From NCBI GenBank assembly GCA_037043015.1, contig CM073321.1:37282420-37346419 (forward strand): 64,000 nucleotides of DNA, in the 5' to 3' direction. The DNA comes from Bryum argenteum (Eukaryota; Streptophyta; Bryopsida; Bryales; Bryaceae). A program made the position numbers and the translations under genes. Position 1 is the first letter of the stretch. The number at the start of each line of letters is the position of its first letter. Under the pieces are notes generated by a model. It was not told the DNA's origin and searched no databases. It was given only the letters and a program-made list of their open reading frames with translations. Shown here one piece after another: positions 1-12,867 of the stretch.

Positions 1-1274
1 ATAAGAGTAGCCGGAGTGGGATCTTCGCCGCCGAAACAACTTCAGGACACTGGCGGCCGTCTTTCTCGATGCCAAGATAGTAATAGTTGTAAGTGAAGTC
101 CGTAAGCGCTAATGGTGAATTTTGGAGTGGTTGCACCACCTCCGTACCCAGTTACCTTGTGATAGTCACCCTTGATAGTAAGTTGTTGTAATATAAAAAG
201 TAGGGGAACGTGACAACCTCTTAGTGACGTGCGGAAGGACTGGATAGTCTAGAAGTAGAGGGTAAGTGCAAGGTAAGAACCTAAGCGGATAAAATAGAGA
301 GGAGACACTGGTAGGGTGACATTTCGGATCTCAATAATAAAAGAAAAAGGTGATCTAATCCCACACCTAACTAAACCAAAGAAAAACCCTTCTGAGGAGT
401 ATACAGAGTTTAACTAAAACCACCCCTTCTAGTAATAGATCAGCATATTCGGGTGCAGGGGCCCCCGACAAGAGAAAGGGACGGTAGTGAGAGACCACAT
501 TGGTCGGGGAGGGTAGGTCAAGTTCGCTCATCGGGTTGGGACTATTGATGTCTTCCACTTTACAAGATCTCTGTAGAATGAGTAATCGGGTTCTTGTTAG
601 GAAAGCCCACTTTTGGGCGTAAGAAAGGGTTACAAGGATGAAAACCAAGATGATGCATTACAATACTGCACCAAGCTCCACTGAAGGTCTTCTGGTTGCG
701 CAAGAGGAGTGCATATCGCCCAAAGAAGAAGAGGCGACAACAGTTTACTGTGTAGAGCGAGTAGTTCAAATTTCACCTGAAGTTCATTCTTCACAGTATG
801 CAGAGATCCTCGACATTGCAAATGGTACAACAGTAGAAGCGGATCCCACTACAACAACATAAATGAATCTTGTTTATTAAGCTTGTTAGAAACTGCCATA
901 TATATAGGGTTAGAAATATTACTGCAGCTAGAAGATCAATTCCTAATAGAAACTTTGGCTACTTAGCACAATGTCATATGCACATCATGTAATTTATTTA
1001 GTGCAATAGAAGCCTAAAAAAATGTTTTTTGCATATTTATCTAAGCCACGAATGTCAATATCTATATGCACTTGGGTATAAAAGTATAATAAATCATTGT
1101 AGTGGGTGGACATGCACTTGCATAGTTTCTCTTGGATAGAGGTATGCTCTGCTTTGGATCAGCAAGTGACATATTTGCTAATAATCTCATTAGTCATTTT
1201 GTAAATAAGTATAATTGGCATCTGTATCTCTTAATAAGAATGCTCCATAAAAACCTAAGTGATATCAAACACAT
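1..1274. other. left flank of hAT element 1, no recognised gene
   Basis: I recognise no gene here. A 74-codon open frame at 638-862 on the plus strand has no known motif and weak coding character. The last bases, read on the minus strand and joined across element 1 to 18188 onward, give a short open frame ending near 1262. The element may therefore have landed near the 3' end of an older, decayed transposon gene (see 18251-18652). Confidence 0.4.
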
Positions 1275-1282
1275 CTTCTATG
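1275..1282. repeat. 8-bp target-site duplication of hAT element 1, left copy
   Basis: CTTCTATG directly precedes the terminal CAGGG. The same eight bases follow the right terminus at 18188-18195. An 8-bp duplication is the hAT hallmark. Confidence 0.93.
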
Positions 1283-1293
1283 CAGGGATGTCA
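1283..1293 (+). repeat. left terminal inverted repeat, element 1
   Basis: CAGGGATGTCA is the exact reverse complement of 18177-18187. Further inward both ends carry GGACGTCC-type motifs. Confidence 0.93.
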
Positions 1294-1379
1294 CAGCGTC
1301 CAGACGTCCGGCAGGGGTCCGGGGACTGTCCGTGACTTAGAGATTCTGGTCTTTTTACTTAGGGTAAATGACCATCGGG

Positions 1380-1680
1380 GTGCGTTCATTGGTCGAACCA
1401 CCCCGTCGACCGGTCCTCCAGCTCGCCGTCGGCCCGACCGACCGGTCGGCTGGCCGGCCGTCGGGGAGAGCAACCGGAGGTCTGCGTGGGCGACCGGCAG
1501 TCGGCCCGGGCGACCGGCTGTCGGCCCGAGCGACCGGTCCTCGGTCCACCGGTCCGGCCTTCAGTCCGGCTGTCGGTCTTGGGTGACCGGCCTTCGGTGC
1601 GGCCGTCGGCCTCGGCAACCGGCCGTCGGTCGCTGCGACCGGCCCTCGCCTCCGGCGACCGCCTGTGGCCGGATGGCCCC
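1380..1680. repeat. GC-rich subterminal repeat cluster, element 1 left end
   Basis: Many degenerate copies of GACCGGTCG, CGACCGGC and CGGTCGG lie about 100 bp inside the left terminus and directly upstream of the transposase promoter. Open frames through this stretch are by-products of its biased composition. Clustered short subterminal motifs are the known transposase-binding architecture of Ac-type hAT elements, and that role is inferred here. Confidence 0.75.
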
Positions 1681-1748
1681 CTTAAGCATCCAACGGTTTA
1701 GGAGCATTTCAATTTCAAATTGCAACGATCATATTCAGAGTTGGATGG

Positions 1749-1756
1749 TATATAAG
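1749..1756 (+). promoter_or_regulatory. TATA box of element 1 transposase
   Basis: TATATAAG lies between the GC-rich cluster and the transposase start, about 200 bp upstream of the ATG at 1957. The equivalent element 2 gene has the same arrangement. Confidence 0.6.
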
Positions 1757-1956
1757 AGAAGAGACATTGAGTCTCATTTCTCTTCCGAATTTCGAACACT
1801 TTCCAAGGGCTTTGAGCTACATAATTCATTTTATGTTTGCATTGCTTGTTAGGTATTGAGTTCGGAAGTGAGGATTTCCGTAAGGAACTCTTGCCATTTT
1901 TTTTCACGTCACGGTCCCACCACTGTTTATGACTTTGAGGCGTCCTATTTATCAAA

Positions 1957-4709
1957 ATGGGCCCTGCTCCATATGGGCCTTGGTTTGGAGACATCGAGAA
2001 AGAAGGCAAAGCATCCGAGTCCTTCATACAGTGCTCACTATGTCATGTAATAGTTTCTAAGAAGAAGAGTCGGAATCTGAGTCATTATGGGTGTGAGAAG
2101 ATTCCAAGACAGAAGGATTCGAGTTCTGCCCTTTGCCCAAAGCTGCCTAAGGAGATTAGGCAGTTATTTTTAAGATGTGGTGGAGAGTTCCCTCCATATA
2201 ACGGAGAATTGGACGTATTTCTTGGTGAATGTTCTCTCACTCCATCCACGGACATTCCACGTGCCTCAAAACAAGACAATCCAGAAACCGCTAGGAGTGA
2301 CTCTTGTGTAGGGTCCTCGCTAGGCACCCCCATGAATTCAACAAATCTTTTGGTTGGGTCAACCTCTGCTTCTTCCATGCTTATGAGGGGAATTAAGGAT
2401 ACTCGCCCGATGTTTGGATCTATAAAGCAAACCAAGCAATCTTCAATTGAAGCTACTTTTGCAGAAGCGGATAGGCGGGAGTTGGATAAACTCTGGGCGA
2501 ATTTTTTCTACGAAGCAAATATACCATTTTCTGTAGCCCGGAATGATGCGTTCAAAGCTGCCGTGATGAAGACTGCTGGATTTCGAAAATCCTATGCTCC
2601 ACCATCTTACCATGACATTCAGACAAGGTTGTTAGGAGAAGTAAAGACGGAGTTACAAAAGAAACTAGATAGTAGACTCTCGGAGAGCCTTCGGAAGTTT
2701 GGAGGAACTTTGACTATGGATGGATGGTCATCTGTGACTAGTCGCCCTTTGGTGAATGCGATGCTCGTGACTCAAGCTGGAGAGCTTTTTCTTGGTGCTG
2801 TGGATACTACTGGCATAGATAAAACAGCGGTGTACATGTCAACTCTCATGTTGAAGTACATATAACAAGTTGGACCAGAGAACATTGTTCAAGTATGCAC
2901 AGACAATGCTTCTGTAATGCTCAATGCCTCAAGAATAATCCTTGAGAAATATCCGCACATTTTCATGCAAGGGTGTGCGACACATGCAATGGACTTGTTG
3001 TTGGAGGATTGGGGAAAGGCTGGATGGATGGCGAATACTTTGGTCATGGCGAAGAGAATGGTCAAGTTTATCAAGAGGCGACAAATGCCCCTAGCTGTGT
3101 TTCGTAAACACGAGGCGAAATTCACCCATCGATGCCTGGGAAAACAAGATTTGCTAGTCAATTCATAATGATAGATCGCTTGTTGGAGGTTAAGGAATCA
3201 TTGGAGCAAGTTGTTGTCGACCCTATGTTCATGACCTATGCCTCGAAGAAGACGATATCTGCTAGAGATAAGCTTATATTCTCCCGTAAGGTCAAGAAGG
3301 TGGTGTTGAGCGATGACTTTTGGGAGCAATGCAAAAGACTACGGGATATGGTTGCCCCCGTAGTGTACGCTCTGAGAGAATTCGACGGCAAGGCTCCTAG
3401 TACGGGCAAGGCTTGGCATATCATGCGTGATCTTGAGAGACATGTCCATACTTTGCACGCACCGCCCATCTCATTGGAACCACTTGAGGTGGCCACCGCA
3501 AAAGAGCAGTTTTACCATCGGAAACGGCTCATGACAACGGATTTACATGGCGCGGCTGCACTTTTAAATCTTTATTTACTACATGACCAAGTGTTAGCTG
3601 ACGATCCCGATCTTACAATAGCTTGCAAGCGTGTTTTACAAAAATTATGTCCCGCGGAGGATTACGCAGACGTGGTGAGTGAATTTCTTGCGTTTCGAGT
3701 AAGGGGTCCACCATTCCATGACATGCTGGAGCCTAATATTCAAAAACTAGCTCCACATGCATGGTGGGAGTTTGAAGGTACTTGTGCTAAGCTCTTCTCT
3801 CCAAGTGCAAAGCGAATACTAGCACAGACCGTGTCCTCGTCGGCTTGCGAACGCAACTGCAGTAGCTACTCTTATTTTCACGACAAGAAACGGAATCGGT
3901 TACTACCGGACAGAGCTGATGACTTGGTCTACATATATTCCAACTCGAAATTGCTTGCGAATGATAAGTTGAGTGACGATGGGCGGTGGTATAGAGAGAA
4001 CCTGGATTTAAAGGAAGACCAAGTACATGATAACGATGAGGAAGCTATCGAGGAGGAATCAGAGTCTGATGACAATGATATTTTTGAATTTGGTGATGAA
4101 GAAGATGATATGACTTTCTTCCCCGCTTCAAATGATGAAGATGCTCCAAATGTTCAGGATGCTAATGGTGATTTTATCGCTCATGGTGTTTCGGCGGATG
4201 ATCTAGATGATGAGCAGCTGTTAGCACGGTTAATGACACAAGGCGGCATGGACAAATCGAATAACGTCCTACCTGTTCTCGCTAGTGGTTTACGGTTGGA
4301 AAAGGAGGCGATAGATGTGAAGACCAGTGCGTGCAATACTACTGCGGCCACTATGAGCTCTGATCCGGTCGCGGAGAATATCGCATCCGGTAGTAAGGAT
4401 CAAGTATCTGATCAATGTGCTACTCCCCGCGCTTTATTTCAACCCTCTACTAGAAGGGTTACGACAACCTTGGAGAAATCCTCTATGGGTTTAGTATCCC
4501 TTTCAAGAGCCAAATATGGGAGCATCTCTAGTTACTCTGATGTATCGTTGGGCAGGTATTTAAAAAATGCCAATGTTCCTCGTACTGCCACGGGGTTACA
4601 GCACATGCTTGGCACTTCCAAGTCGCATAAACAAAAATCTGCAACGGTTCCAATTGTTCCGCCTAAAAAACCGAAGATCCCTGTTAATCTCCCCGAATTT
4701 GATACTTGA
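1957..4709 (+). pseudogene. hAT transposase (BED finger, DUF659, hAT dimerisation), interrupted
   Basis: The gene starts at ATG 1957, encoding MGPAPYGPWF. A BED-like finger (CSLC...H) comes first. DUF659 follows with the first catalytic Asp in DGWSS (about 2718) and the second in CTDNAS (about 2896). Next is the Cys/His motif GCATHAMDLLLED, then the C-terminal hAT dimerisation domain (WWEF, SSSACERN, RNRLLPDRADDLVYIY, about 3757-3960). A long acidic tail ends at 4709. Two lesions are visible. An in-frame TAA at 2863-2865 lies where element 2 reads through (YIEELGPKNIVQ). A one-base frame change near 3134 falls in the region matching PPQTRFATNYLMIERL of element 2. The family moves DNA by cut and paste. 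This copy could make no full-length protein without repair. Confidence 0.9.
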
Positions 4710-5184
4710 CATAAGTATGGGAATATACAATGTCCAGAGAATAAACCCAAGATCAAAGAGGAGGTTCCAAGCGATTATGAATATGATCCTACGGGGTCTA
4801 GTGGAGCTGAAGTGAAGGGAGATAGCGATTATGAGCAATCCTCTGGTCCTGATGAGTAGTTGAATTTGGCATCTTTATGTAGTATAGGTTCATAGAACTT
4901 ATACTTATTATAGAAATTGTAGCTATAGTTTATTGTAGTACTTTATTGTTATACTCCAAATGCATTTGGAGATTCTATTGTCTACATGACTACATTTAAT
5001 ATGTTGAAAAATATTACATATATCTTTACATACTTGTCGTACGATGGTCTTCACTCTCAAGCATAGAGAAGAAATGCACATTAAATCAAAAAGATTGTAA
5101 CCCTTTACTTCAAAAATAAGGCCCCATGGATCAATGGTGGCATTTTCATCACTTTTAAAACAACATCCATACAACCTAGAAAAA

Positions 5185-5279
<95 letters not shown>

Positions 5280-5322
5280 TATACGTGCAACTTATGGTCC
5301 AACATCCGTTCTAACTTCAAAC
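4710..5322. other. spacer between convergent transposase and WCHI-RING genes
   Basis: AT-rich, with no supported gene. It contains the long TA microsatellite. The transposase on the left and the RING gene on the right point toward each other, so this is shared 3'-flanking DNA. Confidence 0.6.
5187..5275. repeat. (AT)n microsatellite, about 44 units
   Basis: An uninterrupted AT dinucleotide run of 89 bp. It generates spurious Tyr/Ile-repeat open frames on both strands. Confidence 0.98.
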
Positions 5323-8300
5323 TTAAGATCCATCCAATTGACCAATCTGAGCTATACTACGAGTACGCGGTCTTGGACGGGCAATTCGACCGCCCTCTTC
5401 ATACTCTCGATCCACGGCTGCAATTTTGCCTCTCATCTCCGCCTGCCAACTATCCTCCCCATCTTCGCCCGATTGCCTCTTCCGCTTTTTGCTAGGATCC
5501 ACTTGTTTGTTACGTAAGATTTCCATGACCTTCTCGATCTTTGCAACGACATCCTGTACAACACCTTCGAACTCATCCAATAATAGAAGTTGTGTGTCTT
5601 TTGGGTTTAAAAGACATTCTCTCCAAACCGAAATGGCTTCATTGATACGCACATCAAACTTCTTCACCGCATCCCAACAAGAGACCTCCACATCTTCAAA
5701 AGAATTTTCCGGTATCGAAGTCCGGTATATTGCGGCCTCCTCCAATTTTACAAGGACAATAGCTCTTCCAATTGGAGTATGATCGTACTTTTTGTACTCC
5801 TCACCAAAGCTGGTTGAAGCGGTTATTTTGTGCCACGAACCATCTTCTCCCTTTTCCACTCTCTTTGGAGGGAATCCAAAGAAACGGTTGTGTTCGACGC
5901 TCCAATGCCCTCCAAAATTACGACAAGACAACTCTCGTTGCTCATCACCTTCAATATTCGTCGCCCTTATCTCTATTTCGTAATCTCGTGTCATCCAAAA
6001 TAACTGATCATGCTCCCCACCAAATTGAATGGCTAGTTGGTGTTTTGATTTGGACGTACTCCAGTTAAGTGCATTTCCCCAATCAGAGTAGTTTAGAAAT
6101 TTCTTTGGGTATTGATCCAGTGGAAGATTCCATCGGTTGAACTCGTGCCCTGGTGGCATAAGATCTCGTATGCCCATCATCTCGTAGATTCTCGTGCTAA
6201 ATGGGGAGCGACATACCGGACATACCGATTTTGTCATCGCATATCGGCATATGCAAGTAACATGGAAGTTATGGCCACATTGGCCCAACGTGTATGCGCC
6301 CTCTGGACCAAAATGATGTAGGCACACCGCACATTTGTCTTTAAGTATTGCGGGAGGAGGGTCGCATGTGTTGATTACATTGCGAGCTGACTCTTGTAGA
6401 TGCGATGAGAATCTACTATACGACGCCCATCCTTCTTCTATCTCTAAAGTCCAATCAACATCATTGTTTCGCCCCATCTTAGAGTAGTTTGTACGCTCCA
6501 TTATCTCTTCAATTTCCCCCCAAAAAGTGACCTCTACAAGGTCATATCGTTTTTTCGATCTGTTTGTACAGAACTTCTCCAATGAAGCATCTACAACTTT
6601 ACGTGATTCTTTTGATGTAGATGCAATCGATTTCAGATCTTCTTTTGCCCTCGAAACCAAGCTCCACCTATGTTGAAGTCGATGAACCCATCCCAACCAT
6701 GGTAGTATGTGTAGGTGGATTGTTGCCTCTGTAGAATCTACCGTTTTGAAGGTTTTCCGTAATGCCTCCAATTCAGCGACTGCCTCATCTCTCTCTTTAC
6801 TTGTAGCCTCCAACTTGATTGACCATGCTTTTGCTTCCTTCTCCAATTTCGCAACTGTAACATCTCTCTCATTCTTCGCTGCCGCGAACTTCATCGCCCA
6901 TGCTCGTTGTCGCTCAACCTATGCATCATCTCTCTCCTTTTGTGATATTTCCAACTTCATTTCCCACGGAAATCATCATCGTCATCATCGTCTATTTCGA
7001 TAATGGTTTTTCCCTTATCTTCTTTACCATCCTCTTCACCAACCTCTTTAAGAGGAGATAAAATCTTGATATAGGCTTGTCCATTATCTTCTTCACCATC
7101 CTCTTTACCACCCGCATCAATTTGTGAAAGAAAAAGTCTATCAAAAGTCCCGATAATGGTCTTCCCCTTATCTTTATTACCATCCTTTTCACCATCCTCT
7201 TTACCACCCGCATCACATTCTGGAACAACATGACTACATGAAGCCCCCCAAGTGTCATTCTGTGATGGAGCAAACTTGTCATTATCTTCTAAGTCTTCTA
7301 ACGCATCCCTTTGGCGCATTGCTTCTTGGTACTTTGCCACATACTCGCTAGCAGGACCTTGGCCAAACAACCGCAATTCCGTGTAAAACTCGTCAAGGAG
7401 ACGTTGAGTAATTTGGTGGTGTTCGTGTATTTTGATAATGATCTGATTATCTTTCACTCGGTCCTTCAGTAGAGGATTATATCGATCTACGATTGCCTCA
7501 TAATTTATGGCAGCCTGTAGAACGTTGGGCATGATACTTGCAAAAGTGTGAGCCATCTCCACAAAACGAGGAGCCATAGCCGCAAGTATTTATGACCCCG
7601 CCTTCAAGTTGATCCCTACAGCACCTATCTTCCAACTACGTTTGCACCTTCGAGCCTATCAATTATAGTTGGTTCTACGATTGGGGCATCCGTGGCAACC
7701 ATATTCCTTCCATCCTCCTGCTGTATCGTGGTTGTTAGAGGAGAATCCTTCACCGCCGTCTCATGAGTTTTCCTCCTCAAGTGCTGCAATAAGGCCTTTG
7801 TAGAGTTTGATTCTGGATCAAACATATCTGGGATATCCTTCTGATTTCTCCCGATTCAAAGACGAAATGCACTACTCGCCGTGAATGTGCTTCAGTTCAC
7901 CTTCTGCTTCAATATTAGCTCAACATACACCATGCTCAAAAGCGTATAGGAAAAGTAACCTTTGTTCTTGGGACGAGTTCCAAACAATGTCACCCAAACT
8001 TCTTCAGCACGATGAAGGAAGTGATCATCCTTGCATGTTTGTGGGTTGCAAGTAAAATTATTGGTATTAACTTTGTGACATTCTCGAAGCCAAAGTTTCC
8101 CAATGTGATACATCTTCACATATCTCTTGCACGTCGCCAATCTCCAGTATTCCTCCGTTTCATTGGCCCAACCGCTCTCAGCTTTGATGGCCTCATTATC
8201 CAAGATCTCGTAGTGCAACTCATGTCTCGCTCCTTTTGGTTTCTCTCTTTGACAGTGTCTCGTGTAAAACCAACTCATTCCCCACCAATCCTACGTTTGT

Positions 8301-8375
8301 GTTTTCTGTCGCAAGTGACCTCAAGGTCTGTTCAGAATCAGCCTTTATGTTCGTGTTATCGGTATCCGTCGCCAT
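5323..8375 (-). pseudogene. WCHI module fused to coiled coil and RING-H2 finger, interrupted
   Basis: Read 5' to 3' on the minus strand from a likely ATG at 8375 (MATDTDN). The WCHI module lies at about 8170-7895: YWRLATCKRYVKMYHIGKLW, then CKDDHFLHRAEEVW, then MVYVELIL. A linker and acidic Lys/Glu-rich repeats follow (7577-6957), then a coiled coil starting MKFAAAKNERD (from 6894). Near 6337-6206 is a complete RING-H2 finger: CAVC, then CGHNFHVTC, then CPVC. A roughly 290-residue C-terminal region follows. RING-H2 proteins are usually E3 ubiquitin ligases. The order matches the 46132-48453 gene of element 2. Frame changes near 8280, 7600 and 6930 and stops near 7890 break it. Whether it was one protein is inferred from the element 2 copy, whose segments are all in one frame. 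Confidence 0.75.
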
Positions 8376-8600
8376 GAAGAATAGGGAGTATTAAAAATAC
8401 CCTGAAGATATCTCAAGTATGCAAAAATTCAATGCAGCAGCCGCAAGTATCGAGCTGACTTCCCCCCGCGACCACGAATGCAGCACACGAGAAGCTAATG
8501 CCCACGGTTGCAGCCCAGTTGAGGTGGATGGATACGAGAAAAAGTGAGGGGAAATGAGGCCCCAAGGGCCTTTTATCCCTTTGTTTTCCCAACTCTAGAG
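8376..8600. promoter_or_regulatory. probable upstream region of the minus-strand WCHI-RING gene
   Basis: About 225 bp between the inferred start codon and a GC-rich cluster. No gene or clear TATA box is seen. The layout (GC-rich cluster, short gap, start codon) matches other cargo genes. Confidence 0.35.
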
Positions 8601-8840
8601 ACTGGCCACACGGACCGGTCGCTCGGCCAATCACAGCCGCGATCGATGCTGGCCGGCCGGTCCGGCCGACGGATCCTCGCCGGTCGATCCGGTCGACCGA
8701 TCGGGGCCAGCCGATCGTGGCCGGTCGTTCGCGCCGACTGATCGCGGCCGACCGCTGACGGCCCACCGATCCTGGCCGCTCGATGTCAGTCGACCAATGC
8801 CGGTCGACCAAGGCAGCCGACCGATCTCGGCGGCCGCTGC
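8600..8840. repeat. GC-rich repeat cluster upstream of WCHI-RING gene
   Basis: Dense CGGTCGACC, CCGATCG and GGCCGGTCG motifs with the same vocabulary as the subterminal clusters. It sits upstream of the minus-strand gene and borders duplicated spacer copy 1. Confidence 0.7.
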
Positions 8841-8849
8841 GGGTTTTTT

Positions 8850-10720
8850 TTTTAAATTTTTTTCAAAAGTTTTTTTTTTTTTTTTTAATATAAAATATAC
8901 TACAGAAATCTTACAAAGTTGCATAGGATCCTTTTTTATTCCTCAAATACTTCTGTTATTCGATTCTCAGTGATTATTACACAATGAAAAAAGGAATTCT
9001 ATGTTGATTTTCGAAATGCTATGTATTCGTTTTTCACGGGTACATCTTAACTTCAAATTTTAAGTTCATAACCATTTCGAGTGGACTCTTTAAAGTATAA
9101 ATCTTCACAAATTCATAGATGTTTCATACATGAGGCATACATTTAGGTCCAATCAGTATCTTTCTTCTCTATTTTCCTTTTGTAAATTAATCGGCCATTG
9201 GCTTTATGAATCAAACTTTGAACCACATGACCTACAACAGTATCTCTATTCCAATATTGCATGGTTGAGAATGTCAATTGGAGTATCCTCAATTTAATGT
9301 AGGACACTTATTTTGGAACAGCGTCATTTGGTAAAAAATAGGCTATGAGATTGAAGATTTTATAATCCTAAGTCCTATGTTGAATGTTCAATGTTCAATA
9401 TTGTACGAGTATATTCTTTGCAATAAACGTGTGATTTATTCCATGTCAATAACATCTTCATGAAAAATGACAAATACAAAATAGATTATTTTGCACATAA
9501 TAACTATGCGATGTAGAGTAGTGCAATTGTTATCCGTTTAAGATATAATTGAGAACTACACCATACATACACGAGTCCAATATTTCCCTTCCACACACAA
9601 TGGTGTTTGCAAAGCTTTGCAGCACCAAAACTAGAATCAAAATGAAATCTATCCCAAAATCCCAAGACCCTAAACCCTAAACCCTCAACCCTATACCGTA
9701 GAGGCCTAAAGAGTTATTCATACATCCTAAACCATAAACCATAAATCCTCTCCACAAGTGATTTTATCCACGAGATACTCTAAATGAAGAAGAGATGTCT
9801 CTTAAAAATATTCTATTCTCAAAACAATCAATCGAAGTAACAGTTAATTCAGAAATTACTAGAAACTGAGAAGATTGTTTTTGTAATCTCTCAAGGCTAC
9901 CCTTGTGAAATTGACAACCTTTTTGACTTGGGTCACTTTGGAACTCAAGTAGTACATTTTTCATAAACATATTTCCAAAAAAGAATTTCAAACAAAGACT
10001 AAATTCAAACGGCCCTTAATGGACTTCAAACCTCAATATTCTGGATGTAGGTTGTAAATTTGGAATTTGGATATGCAAATCTTACCACATGCACTTTGCG
10101 GTGTAAGGTGCACCCAGTAAAAATTTAATAAAAAATTATCACTTTTCACCTCTTCATCTAAGCTGCCCGAAATAGGAAACCTCCACTTTGGTGTCCATGG
10201 GTCTTTAGGGGTTAAGAAGGAATATTTTAACAAAAATAAATTAATGTGTACAATCAAAAACATGGTCTCTAGCTTATAATAAGAATTGGCCCCATGGCCT
10301 TTGCTTTCCTTATAGACAAGGGCATCAACTCCCAATGCCTTCACAAATGAGAAAATTGGCCCACTATATTGATTGTTAAATGTTTACTCCGATTCAAGCC
10401 AATTGGGCACAACAACTCAAAAAGTGAGTGTATTGGCGTGGAGATTTGCTCGCCTTAACTCCCCTTGAAGAGAGTCCCTTATTATGGATTTATTTAAAGC
10501 CGAGAGTATCTTTGTCATAAAACATTCTCGTTTAAGACAAAGAGATATTCCCAACATACTCTTGTCAGAACATTCCCTGTCCATATTTAGACGCCACGTG
10601 GATCATACAAGCTAAATATAGTAATTTTGAAAATGCAAATATGCAACGCAGGGAAGTGATCGAAGTTGTGCAAACGGAGAGTGGTGGGGAGAGGTAAGAG
10701 GAGGAGGGGGAAGGTGGGAC
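8850..10720. repeat. tandem spacer duplication, copy 1
   Basis: This AT-rich block repeats downstream. Segment 8850-9820 matches 10860-11740: both start with poly-T, share GATTCTCAG and ACACAATG tracts, and contain CCCTAAA repeats. Segment 10225-10720 matches 13105-13600: both hold AATAAGAATTGGCCCCATGG and GACGCCACGTGGA. No gene is supported. The two blocks end in GC-rich clusters. Confidence 0.8.
9667..9694 (-). repeat. interstitial telomeric repeat (CCCTAAA)
   Basis: About three to four units of CCCTAAA with one-base variants, inside spacer copy 1. Confidence 0.85.
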
Positions 10721-10724
10721 GCGG

Positions 10725-10855
10725 AAGAAGCGACCGACCGGTCGCCCGGGGGACGTGGTCGATCGCCTGGGCAGTCGGCAGACTAGTCGTCGGTCGCTTC
10801 GACCGCTGACGGCCGATCGATGGCGGCCGACCGATATGGGCGGCCGCTCTGGGGT
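10725..10855. repeat. GC-rich repeat cluster between the two spacer copies
   Basis: CGACCGACCGGTCG and GGTCGATCG motifs close spacer copy 1 and precede copy 2, so the cluster is part of the duplicated unit. Confidence 0.7.
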
Positions 10856-11562
10856 TTTTTTTTAAATTTTATTTTTTTAAAAATTTTTTTTAAACAAATA
10901 TATTACAAAAATCTGACAAAATTGCATAGAATCCTTTTTTTATTCCTCAAAGATTTCTGTTACTCGATTCTCAGTAATTACTACACAATGTAAAAAGGAA
11001 TCCTATGTTGATTTCTGAAATGCTATATATTCTTTTTTCACGGATACATCTTAACTTTAAATTTTAAGTTCATAACCATTTTGAGCGGACTCCATAAAAG
11101 TATAAATCTTCACGAATTCAAAGATGTTTCGTACAAATACTACTGGAGTACTCATACCTTATGATCTATGAGGCTCTATGAATTAAACTTTGAGCCACAT
11201 GACCTACAACAGTAACTCTATTCCAATATTGGTTAAAAACAGGCTATGAGATTCAAGACTCTGGAATCTTAAATCCTATGTTGAATGTTGAATATTGTAC
11301 CTATATATTCCTTGCAATAAACGCTTGATTTATATCACGTCAATAACATCTTCAATCAAAAATGATAAATACAAAATAGATTACTTTGCACATAATAACT
11401 ATGCGATGTAGAGAAGTGCAATTGTTATCCATGTAAAATATAATTGAGAACTACACCATACATACAGGGATCCATTATTTTACTTCCACACACAATTGTG
11501 TTTGCAATACAAAAACTAGGATTAAAATGAAATCTATCCCAAATCCTCAAAACTCTAAACTG

Positions 11563-11599
11563 TAAACCCTAAACCCTAAACCCTAAACCCTAAACCCTA
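11563..11599 (-). repeat. interstitial telomeric repeat (CCCTAAA)
   Basis: About five near-perfect CCCTAAA units at the position homologous to 9667-9694. The tract has expanded or contracted since duplication. Confidence 0.92.
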
Positions 11600-12581
11600 G
11601 AGGCCTAGATAGTAATTCATACATCTTAAACCAAAAACTGAAATCCTATCTACAAGTGATTTTATCCATTAGATACTCTAAATGAAGAAGTGATGGCTCT
11701 TCAAAATATTCTGTTGCCAAATCAATCAATCATAGTATACAAATAATCAATTTTATATAACATCTAATCTTAGTACTAATGTACTTTACGTGTACAATAT
11801 CAAATATGATTAAAAATTTAGAAGTTGATGCCATTATTGCCATATGTTAAAAACTTATAGGGTGGGATATTTTCATAAATTTATTTGTCTCCCTATTTAT
11901 TTCTCTTATTTTATGATCGCAAAATAGTAACAATAGAAATAAGTTTCTATTACCTTTGTAAGAGAAAAAGAAGTAATCATTCAAGTACATACAATAAGAA
12001 TAATGCTACAATTAATTTTTTAAAAAGAATATGTGCAAATTAGTTACAATTATATGTACTAGATTATAAATATACTCCTAGGTTAGTTGAAGGGTGTCAG
12101 ACAAAAAATAGCCAATAATAGAATCAATTGTTCAAGGACAATGTTTTTTTGTAATAAGTACTACTAAATTAGATACACAACGATGGAGTAATTTCCAAAT
12201 GCCCATCAAATAATATAGACCATAAAATGTGGAAAAGTTAAGGCCCAAATAGAAAGTCTAAATATTGACAAACACAGTAATACCAAAGTTATGAAAAGTA
12301 AATGCTCACACATGCTCACCTACATTTCATATATACTTGGATCTCTCCAATGTTAGACATCAATATACTCTCACCAAGGAATAGTTAAAATTTATAAAAT
12401 GTAATCTGAGAGGATTTAAGGCCACCTCAGGGTACACACAAGGGGGCAAGCCATGAATGGGGGCCAAAACATGGCAAAATCTCCTTGTGAGAATGGATAA
12501 CTTTTGACAAAAGTTGGGAGATAGAAGAAATGAATGTGAATCCATGGGAGCTTGCAATACTAGCACTCACCACTATAAACT

Positions 12582-12867
12582 ATGGTGAAACCACCTAAAG
12601 GCGGGAGGCAAAGATTCTTGCCTTTATGAACATCTCATCTCCCTTGCATGTACCTCATGCGTACATATTTAGGGTGCCCGCCTTTAGGCTTCTCCTTCTA
12701 AAATTTGTATTTCTTTATGTGTGTGCTTTAAAAAAGCACATAAATAGGGTTAGCTTGTCTTTTTCTATTCCCTATCCGTGAAAAATAGTAACCCACTCCT
12801 TTCTCACACCAAGTATATAGATTCCTTCAATTTTCCTTAAGTGCACGACAATAGGTGGTTTCACCAT
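12582..12867. mobile_element. MITE-like unit, 286 bp, 16-bp perfect terminal inverted repeats
   Basis: ATGGTGAAACCACCTA at 12582-12597 is exactly reverse-complemented at 12852-12867. The interior is non-coding. Its position within the copy-2-only stretch of the spacer fits an insertion. No clear target duplication is visible, so the superfamily is undetermined. Confidence 0.6.

Noticed and set aside
1259-1852. 197-codon plus-strand open frame at the left end of element 1
   Set aside because: It spans the terminal repeat and the GC-rich subterminal cluster, with overlapping open frames on both strands. No domain is seen.
5105-5517. Tyr-Ile repeat proteins
   Set aside because: Produced by the (AT)n microsatellite in any frame.
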